From JAWKIJ01 sp041394325 (lineage in GTDB: Bacteria; Actinomycetota; Acidimicrobiia; Acidimicrobiales; Microtrichaceae): DNA of 64,000 nt. The stretch's first letter is position 1; each line of letters begins with the position of its first letter. Below, in pieces: positions 55,789 through 64,000 of the stretch. The position numbers and the translations under genes were made by a program. The notes beneath the pieces were generated by a model, which saw nothing but the letters and a program-made list of their open reading frames with translations, had not been told where the DNA came from and did no database searches. The stretch is from positions 744,001-808,000 of the forward strand of contig JAWKIJ010000001.1 of assembly GCA_041394325.1 (NCBI GenBank). The letters are read 5' to 3'.

Positions 55789-57228
55789 ATGAGACGAACC
55801 GGAGAGGCGCTCGTCGGGCTGTTGATCGTGGGCCTGCTCACCATCCCGACCCGTCCGAACAACAGCACGGTTGCCGAGGATTCAAACCTCGCGACGATGA
55901 CGGGCACATGGTCCAATCCGTGCTATCTCTCCGACGCTACGGAGTCCGCGAGCTACCGCGAGACGACCAGGTTTGCTCCGTACGCATCGTTGACGTCAGA
56001 CGGCTTCGGTGTAGTCGTTCAGTTTCGGACCACCTGGACCGGTGATGTGGACAATGCATGTGGGCAACAGCCGCCGGCCATTCGCTGCTCGACCACGACG
56101 CCGGCGGTGAGCAACACGTCTCTGCTCGCGAGCCGCGACGTCGGCCAGGGCAATGTCGTCACCGATACTTCACAGGGGGCTTACCAGACGCACCTCGAGG
56201 AGCACGGCAGCTCGTCATCGTGTTCCGGTCGGCACGAAACCGTTCGCGGGTCGACCGTCGGCATCGCGACCTTTCCCAGACCGATGCTTCCGCCCGAGGC
56301 ACCCCCCGAGCCTTCGATCGGTTTGTACGTGTGGAGCCTCAGTCCCCGGCTCGCGAGAGGCTTCACCTATACGGGAACCGCCGCCCGGATTCTGGCCTGC
56401 CTCTCGACCGACGGCTGCGAACTGTCGAACTCCGACAGCGACACGGATGGGTGGGCTGACGCCGTCGACAACTGCCCCGCACAGGCGAACCCGTACCAGG
56501 AAGACGAGGACAGCGACGGAACGGGCGACGCCTGTGCGTCCACGACGAGTACCAGCAGCACCTCCACCTCCACCTCCACGTCGAGCACCTCCACCTCTAC
56601 GACGAGCACCTCTACGACGAGCACGACCAGCACGAGCACGACCAGCACGAGCACGACCAGCAGCACGCTTCCGCCGGTAACCACGACCACGGTCCAGCCG
56701 CCGACGCATCCCCCGGGCCCGGGCGCGGCCCGCTGTGGTCTTCGTCCCGTGACACGGACACGTGCGACGTTCCGTGACGGCCGTTGGGTGATTCTCGGTA
56801 CTCCCGGACCCGATGTCATCGTCGGCACCATCGGTAACGACACCATCAGGTCATTCGGCGGCGACGACGTCGTCTGCGCCGGGCCGGGCGACGATGTGGT
56901 CGACGGCGGGGCCGGGAATGACCTCATTCTCGACGAGTCCGGCGACGATGTGATCGACGGCGGCAGCGGCAACGATCTCATCGGCAACGGCGCGGGTGAC
57001 GATGAGATGATGGGGGGCCCCGGCAATGACTGGCTGTTCGGTGGCCGCAACGACGACACGCTCAGAGGAGGCTCCGGCGAGGATCGACTGGTCGGCGGGC
57101 CCGGGCGCGATCGGTTGTACGGGGAGTATGGCGACGACTTCCTCGTCGCGTCGCGCAACGACCGAACCATCGATGGCGGCCCCGGTCTCGATGTCGTGAT
57201 CGGATTCGGCCCCTTGTGGTTCGGATGA
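55789..57228 (+). CDS. Secreted protein with thrombospondin type 3 repeat, Ser/Thr linker and RTX calcium-binding repeats
   Basis: 479 residues from ATG 55789. A signal-like hydrophobic N-terminus (ALVGLLIVGLLTIP) is followed by a domain of unknown family with several Cys to about 215. Next is a thrombospondin type 3-like calcium motif (DSDTDGWADAVDNCPAQANP then EDSDGTGDAC), a ~45-residue Ser/Thr-only linker, and from about 345 a run of RTX nonapeptides (GGAGNDLIL, GGSGNDLIGNG, GGPGNDWLFGG, GGSGEDRLVGG). Both calcium modules suggest folding outside the cell on calcium binding. No type I secretion genes adjoin, and the signal peptide suggests Sec export. Confidence 0.83.
   Translation: MRRTGEALVGLLIVGLLTIPTRPNNSTVAEDSNLATMTGTWSNPCYLSDATESASYRETTRFAPYASLTSDGFGVVVQFRTTWTGDVDNACGQQPPAIRCSTTTPAVSNTSLLASRDVGQGNVVTDTSQGAYQTHLEEHGSSSSCSGRHETVRGSTVGIATFPRPMLPPEAPPEPSIGLYVWSLSPRLARGFTYTGTAARILACLSTDGCELSNSDSDTDGWADAVDNCPAQANPYQEDEDSDGTGDACASTTSTSSTSTSTSTSSTSTSTTSTSTTSTTSTSTTSTSTTSSTLPPVTTTTVQPPTHPPGPGAARCGLRPVTRTRATFRDGRWVILGTPGPDVIVGTIGNDTIRSFGGDDVVCAGPGDDVVDGGAGNDLILDESGDDVIDGGSGNDLIGNGAGDDEMMGGPGNDWLFGGRNDDTLRGGSGEDRLVGGPGRDRLYGEYGDDFLVASRNDRTIDGGPGLDVVIGFGPLWFG
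56545..56680 (+). repeat. Ser/Thr codon repeat encoding the linker
   Basis: Tandem short units built from ACCTCC, ACGAGC and ACCAGC codons encode an unbroken Ser/Thr stretch in the RTX protein. Likely a flexible, possibly O-glycosylated linker and a hotspot for length variation. Confidence 0.85.
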
Positions 57229-57237
57229 GACGACCTG

Positions 57238-58083
57238 CTATCCCGACGACTCGGCCTCGGGAACCGTCACCGAATCCACGGTGGTCGATTCCGATGGCCG
57301 ACGACGACTCGGACCGCTCCTGAAGAGGGCGAGAGAGGCTGCGAGCAGGCCAACGGCGAGCAGGCCGAACCACAACGGCTGTCGATCGGTTGTCGTGCTC
57401 GACACCGACCAGGTGACATCGTGGGCCTCTCCGTCGCCGACGGTCCACGTCCGAGATGCCACGGCGCCACCGTCCGTGTCGTCGAACGCCAACCCGGTCG
57501 CTCGACCCTTGTCGCCCGGCAGGTTCACCACCAGGCCGAGGGTCACCTCGCCATGACGCCCGCGACGGCTCACCTCGAGGTCCTGGGCGGTGTGGCCGGA
57601 CGGCAGGCCGTCGAGAACGGCGGCAAGGCCGGCGTCGCCGAACTGGTCCGCCGACCCTGTGAGGCGGACCCGGCCGCTGAGCGCAGTATCCGATGACATC
57701 AGCCCGTGATGCCGCCGAAGGTGGACGTCGGACACGACCCGGGGCTCCCCACCCAGTTGGGAGATGACGGCGTCGAGTTCGGAGCCGTTGGCGAAGCGCC
57801 GCGACGCCGACACACGCCGACCGTCTCCGACCTTGGTCGGCCCCGCTATACGCCACCCGGAGGCACGCATGTCGTCGAGAGACAGCCGCTTCCCGGCGTC
57901 CGCGCCGAGCGCGTCCCACGCCTCCCGATCGAACGTGGCGGACACCTCGACGGTGCCCGAGCCCCTCGGGGTCACGTGGATCGTCGTCTCGACCCCGACC
58001 TTGCACGAGGATGCAACCAGCAACGACACCACGACCAGTGCCGCTCCGACGGCACGCCGGGACGACGTGAACCTCATCGCCAT
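57238..58083 (-). CDS. LppM-like lipoprotein (DUF3153) with C-terminal anchor
   Basis: 281 residues from ATG 58083 (ATG 58077 also possible). Signal with lipobox LVASSC, then a beta-rich domain starting VETTIHVTPRGSGTVEVSATFDREAW, as in LppM/DUF3153 proteins of actinobacteria; DMRASGWRIAGPTK and FANGSELDAVISQLGG continue the pattern. A C-terminal transmembrane helix (WFGLLAVGLLAASLALF) is followed by an Arg-rich then acidic tail. LppM in mycobacteria is linked to surface lipoglycans. It is 28 bases downstream of clpC on the same strand. Confidence 0.72.
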   Translation of the reverse strand: MAMRFTSSRRAVGAALVVVSLLVASSCKVGVETTIHVTPRGSGTVEVSATFDREAWDALGADAGKRLSLDDMRASGWRIAGPTKVGDGRRVSASRRFANGSELDAVISQLGGEPRVVSDVHLRRHHGLMSSDTALSGRVRLTGSADQFGDAGLAAVLDGLPSGHTAQDLEVSRRGRHGEVTLGLVVNLPGDKGRATGLAFDDTDGGAVASRTWTVGDGEAHDVTWSVSSTTTDRQPLWFGLLAVGLLAASLALFRSGPSRRRPSESTTVDSVTVPEAESSG

Positions 58084-58111
58084 GTCACGGGGAAGGGCTC
58101 GTGTGTGTGCG

Positions 58112-60682
<2,571 letters not shown>

Positions 60683-60809
60683 TGAGTGCCTCCTGGGACT
60701 CGCACGGCCGAGTCTAACCCTGGCCCCCGACAATCAGGCCTCGGGCCCCGTGGTCCGAACGGTCCAACATCGGACCCCTCGCGTGTCTTCCCGAGGGCGC
60801 ACAGCCGGT

Positions 60810-61841
60810 ATGGTCGTCACCACCGTCCACAGCCCGGGAGCAACGGTGGCCAACCCCTTCTCCGTCGTGCCGCGCCTCGACGAGGACCTCGCACGAGTCG
60901 AACAACGACTGCTCGAGGCGACCGCCACCGACAACCCGGCCATGACGGCGATGGCCCGACACCTGCTGCTCGCCGGGGGGAAGCGGATCAGACCGTCGTG
61001 CTGCCTCGCGGCGGCCTCGCTCGGCGCCCCGGTGGGAGAAGGCTCCGGGGCCTCTGCCGCCACCATCGATGCCGCCGCCGCGATCGAGCTCGTCCATCTC
61101 GGGTCCCTGTACCACGACGACGTGATCGACCACGCCGCGACGAGGCGGGGTGTACCCAGCGTGAACGCCCGATGGGACGAGGCCACCGCGATCGTCTCCG
61201 GGGACTTCGTGCTGGCCCAGGCATCGGTGCTGTCCACCACGGCCGGTGCCGGGATCACCGCCCTGCTCGCGTCGACGATCGGGCGGCTGTGCGACGGCCA
61301 ACTCCTGGAGCTCGAGAGCCAGTTCGACACCGGACGCACCGCCGAGCGGTACCGGGCGTCGGCGCTGGGCAAGACGGCAGCGCTCTTGGAGACGTCGTGT
61401 CGCGTCGGCGCGCTTTGCGGTGGCGCCGAGCCGGACGTGATCGACGTCGTCGCGGCCTTCGGGCGCAGCTACGGCATCGCGTTCCAGCTCCTCGACGACG
61501 TGATCGACCTCACCGCGACCGTCGAGGAGGCCGGCAAACCGACGAGCCACGACATGGCCCAGGGCGTGTACACGCTCGCGGTGATCGCGGCACTCGGTTC
61601 GGCGGACGGCGACCGCCTGAGGTCGCTGTTGAGGCCGGGCGCGGGCGCCGCCGAACGCGACGAAGCACTGGCCATCGTTCGTCGGGGGCCGTGGATCGAC
61701 GACGTGATCGGCGAGGCGGCGGCCCACGCCGGGGCCGCGGCCGACGCGTTGGATCACCTGCCACCGCGGCCCGGACTCGTCGGCTTCCGCGCAGCGGCGG
61801 ACCAACTGGTCCGCTCGGTCGACGGGATCCGGCGATCCTGA
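60810..61841 (+). CDS. Trans-polyprenyl diphosphate synthase
   Basis: 343 residues from ATG 60810 (GTG 60846 also plausible). First aspartate-rich motif LYHDDVIDHA and second LLDDVIDL, both DDxxD, with GGKRIRP and FQLLDDVIDLTATVEEAGKPTSHDMAQG. The residues before the first motif (ELVHLGSL) lack bulky aromatics, consistent with medium or long chain products such as the side chain of menaquinone. It catalyses chain extension with IPP, using precursors from the MEP pathway (ispDF nearby). Confidence 0.92.
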   Translation: MVVTTVHSPGATVANPFSVVPRLDEDLARVEQRLLEATATDNPAMTAMARHLLLAGGKRIRPSCCLAAASLGAPVGEGSGASAATIDAAAAIELVHLGSLYHDDVIDHAATRRGVPSVNARWDEATAIVSGDFVLAQASVLSTTAGAGITALLASTIGRLCDGQLLELESQFDTGRTAERYRASALGKTAALLETSCRVGALCGGAEPDVIDVVAAFGRSYGIAFQLLDDVIDLTATVEEAGKPTSHDMAQGVYTLAVIAALGSADGDRLRSLLRPGAGAAERDEALAIVRRGPWIDDVIGEAAAHAGAAADALDHLPPRPGLVGFRAAADQLVRSVDGIRRS

Positions 61842-62030
61842 ACCGGCTCCGCCCGATCTGACGGACCCCGCGGCACGTCTTCTGATGGCGTGTTGCCCAT
61901 GTGGGTTGCCGTCATCGCAGTGTCACCGAAGAGGCGGCCTTCAGGGGGTGCTGCCGGTGGCGTGGCCAGTTGACGGGTTGGTGTGCGGGTGGCAGCGTCG
62001 GGCGGGCCGATGGTTCCGGGAGGTGCGGTG

Positions 62031-63277
62031 ATGAGACGTCGTTTGCTGATGGTGCTGGTCGCGGTGGTGATGGCGGCAGCCGCGCTGGTAGGTGCCGGTC
62101 AGGTGGCGTCGGCGGCCGACACGGGCCAGGTCGGCAACCGGGTGTGGGTCGATACCAACGGCAACGGCCGTCAGGATGTTGGCGAGCCGGGCCTGGCGGG
62201 TGTGGGACTGCTGGTCTCCACGACGTCGGGACGACCCGTGATCAAAGGCGCCTCCACCATCGGCGGCTGGTGGGGGGTGCCGTTGTCTCTGAGCGACTGC
62301 TACGTGTTGAAGGCGACCGCGCCAGCAGGGTTCTCGTTCACCAAACCAGGCGGAGAGTCGAAGGTCGACGCCAACGGCGTGTCGTCGAAGATCTGCCCGA
62401 CCACCACACCACAGATCTCCTGGGACGTCGGGCTGGTGCCCGCCGCCTCAACAGCGGTGCCGACCGAAGTGAAGGTCGGCAACCGGGTGTGGAGCGACCT
62501 CAACGGCAACGGCCGCCAGGACCCGGGCGAACCCGGCTTGGGCAACGTCGAGATCAAGATCCTCAACACCGCCGGCAAGCCCTGCTGCGGGGGTTCACCT
62601 CCAACGAGGGCTGGTGGGGCCTCAAGCTGGCCGCCGGTTCATGCTACCGGCTGCAAGTCACCGCCCCGGCGGGGCTCGTGCCGACCGCGACCGGCCAGCA
62701 GTCCCGCATCGGCCCTGACGGGATCTCGGGCGATCTGTGCCCCACCAAGAACGACCTCACGTGGAACGCGGGATTCACCATCGTCCGCCCGACCAAAGCA
62801 CCACGAGTCACGATCCGGGCGTCGCTGTGGTACGACAACAACCTCGACGGCATCCGCAACACCGGCGACACCGGCGCCCGCGGCTACGAGGTGTACTCAT
62901 CGGACGTGACCACCCAGAAGCTCGCCATCACCGCCCCCGCGACCGGCCCTGACGGCACGACCGGGATCGGCTTCGACTTCTTGGGCTTCGACCAAGGCGA
63001 AGTCTGCAACAACGTGCGCTTCGCGCCCATCGCAGGGAACTCGCCCGGAGACCCACGGTTCCCCTACGAGCCCGACGGGATTTCCTCGTACTCACCACCG
63101 CTGTTCCCGAACACCCTGCATCCAAACCTGCGATTCACTCGGATCAGCAACGCGGGGATCACCGTCTGCCTCGAAGGCGCCCCCGCCACCGGACGGCCCA
63201 CCATCACCATCCCCCGCGGACAGGACCTCACCGTCAACTTCGACATCGGCCTCAACGTTCGAGACCCCTGGCTGTAG
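62031..63277 (+). CDS. Secreted protein with SdrD B-like repeats, one frameshift
   Basis: About 415 residues from ATG 62031. A signal peptide (MRRRLLMVLVAVVMAAAALVG ending near ASAA) precedes two SdrD B-like domains that open with the same motif, VGNRVWVDTNGNGRQDVGEPGL and VGNRVWSDLNGNGRQDPGEPGL truncated here to their core, where the DxNxNGxxDxGE loop binds calcium. A third, divergent unit begins ASLWYDNNLDGIRNTGDTG. The break near 62583 is repaired by one C in CCC, giving GKPLLRGFTSNEGWWG. The end is hydrophilic with no sortase motif, so it is released or non-covalently held. Confidence 0.82.
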
Positions 63278-63374
63278 CAACCAGGCCCACACTGGCCGGG
63301 GCCACCGAGATTGAGGATCCCATCATCAGCCGAGCCGGCCGACTCAGGTCGCGGTAGCCAGCCAACACCGGCTG

Positions 63375-63578
63375 TCATTTGTGGAACCGAGTACCTACCA
63401 TGGACGGGTTGTTCGACGAATCCAGTACGAGCTCGCTGGTGATCTGAGTGCCCCTCGGTGAGTTGCCGGCACCGATAGCAAGGCCAGTCCAGCCGTTGAC
63501 GGTGGAGTCGGCCACTCGATAATCCTCCCCCGAGCCAGGGGAGGTGAGGGTGCCCCACGGTGCCGTGGCTGTCAGTGA
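63375..63578 (-). other. Short protein-like open frame in an otherwise empty 320-base gap
   Basis: The interval 63278-63597 has no convincing gene. On the minus strand one frame is open for 67 codons, ending in a TGA at 63375-63377. It reads plausibly (GEDYRVADSTVNGW then GLAIGAGNSPRG and TQITSELVLDSSNN). The only start is an internal GTG leaving 46 residues, so it looks like the C-terminal remnant of a lost gene rather than an active one. Nothing else (RNA, terminator, repeat) is apparent in the gap. Confidence 0.25.
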
Positions 63579-63597
63579 TCACCGGGATAATGGACAC

Positions 63598-64000
63598 ATG
63601 TTCGATTCAACGGTTCTCGGTGAGCAGGCTTGGCCTGCTGCGGGGGACGATGCGGCATCGTTGAGCGATGCCGAACTGTGCGACGGGGTGGTGGGCCTCG
63701 AACAGGCACGGGCCCGCCTCGACGCAGCCGAATGCGCGATGTTGGCCGAACTGAACGCCCGCGACGCGACCGACCGCCACCACGGACTACGCACCAAAGG
63801 CTGGCTGTCACGCGAAGGCCGCGTGTCGCCCCGCACCGCAGGGGCGCGGGTATCGGTGGGGATCACCTTGCGGCGAGTACTCGATGTGACCGCTTCGGCG
63901 TTGACCGACGGTCGGATCGGGTTCGACCACGCCCAGGTCATGGCGAGGGCGTGCAACCCGCGCATCGAAACCGAGTTCGCCGCGATGCAGGACATGTTGT
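63598..64000 (+). CDS. DUF222/HNH-type (13E12 repeat family) protein, 3'-truncated by the window
   Basis: The first 134 residues are visible from ATG 63598. The DUF222 pattern is clear: LSDAELCDGVVGLEQARARLDAAECAMLAELNARD, the G-W-L segment HHGLRTKGWLSREGR, RTAGARVSVGITLRRVL and ALTDGRIGFDHAQVMARA. In complete members a C-terminal HNH nuclease domain follows. These genes are multicopy in actinobacteria and behave like mobile or selfish nuclease genes. It lies beyond the 320-base gap after the SdrD-like gene. Confidence 0.85.
   Translation, partial: MFDSTVLGEQAWPAAGDDAASLSDAELCDGVVGLEQARARLDAAECAMLAELNARDATDRHHGLRTKGWLSREGRVSPRTAGARVSVGITLRRVLDVTASALTDGRIGFDHAQVMARACNPRIETEFAAMQDML

Noticed and set aside
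56545..56680. CRISPR-like or minisatellite array
   Set aside because: The repeats are 6-12 bases, in frame and encode only Ser and Thr; there are no unique spacers.
57062..58006. A 314-codon minus-strand frame overlapping the LppM-like gene
   Set aside because: Extremely Arg/Gly-rich shadow frame; the overlapping frame has a lipobox, a DUF3153-like domain and a membrane helix.
63064..63597. A 177-codon minus-strand frame across the gap and the SdrD-like 3' end
   Set aside because: Half of it is antisense to the SdrD-like coding region, and the part in the gap reads less like protein than the alternative frame noted at 63375-63578.

Overview
This is high-GC, gene-dense DNA with short or overlapping intergenic junctions and many GTG starts. 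Gene content points to an actinobacterium, by inference an uncultured Acidimicrobiia-like lineage: HemQ with an HemY/CgoX-type oxidase, a CysO-like sulfur carrier, glucosyl-3-phosphoglycerate synthase beside folP, DisA/RadA/ClpC, PAC2 and DUF222/HNH (13E12-type) proteins, and F420-type LLM oxidoreductases. No rRNA gene is present; there is one tRNA.

Layout. 1-2.8 kb: end of a porphyrinogen oxidase overlapping lnt. 2.9-7.9 kb: a secreted protein of unknown function, then a tight glycosyltransferase / methyltransferase / alpha-alpha-toroid cluster. 7.9-15.6 kb: small membrane protein, methyltransferase, GtrA, sugar dehydrogenase, GNAT, PAC2, glnD and a DUF1269 pair. 15.7-20.5 kb: an oddly ordered solute-binding lipoprotein, hemQ, fdhD, and groL under two tandem CIRCE operators. 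20.6-26.5 kb: CysO-like protein and gpgS, facing a leftward run (hypothetical, LytR_C, glycerate kinase, amidase, folP). 26.6-29.8 kb: ADP-ribosylglycohydrolase-phosphatase fusion and a membrane GGDEF protein. 29.97-35.3 kb: accessory region at tRNA-Thr. A 44-bp duplication of the tRNA 3' part flanks a truncated ISL3 transposase and a GIY-YIG-like nuclease gene; beyond it lies a PLD-helicase-DUF3427 gene with a palindrome upstream. 35.4-43.2 kb: metabolic and secreted enzymes. 43.4-48.2 kb: a complete branched-chain-type ABC importer operon. 48.3-55.6 kb: rlmB, ispDF, a Crp regulator, a dienelactone hydrolase, disA and radA. 55.8-64 kb: RTX-type secreted protein, LppM-like lipoprotein, clpC, polyprenyl synthase, SdrD-B-like secreted protein and the start of a DUF222/HNH protein.

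Sequence quality. About 20 coding frames are broken, and most breaks can be repaired by restoring one base to a G/C homopolymer or one GC dinucleotide. A 60-base, almost pure G tract replaces part of folP. These look like consensus errors rather than pseudogenes. The 43-61 kb section appears clean. Frameshifted genes are annotated as single CDSs with the break given.

The best candidates for unusual biology are the tRNA-Thr island (nuclease cassette plus helicase), the apparently permuted solute-binding lipoprotein, Lnt with Ser at the catalytic Cys position, the CysO-like protein whose diglycine is capped by two residues, and the ADP-ribosylhydrolase-phosphatase fusion.
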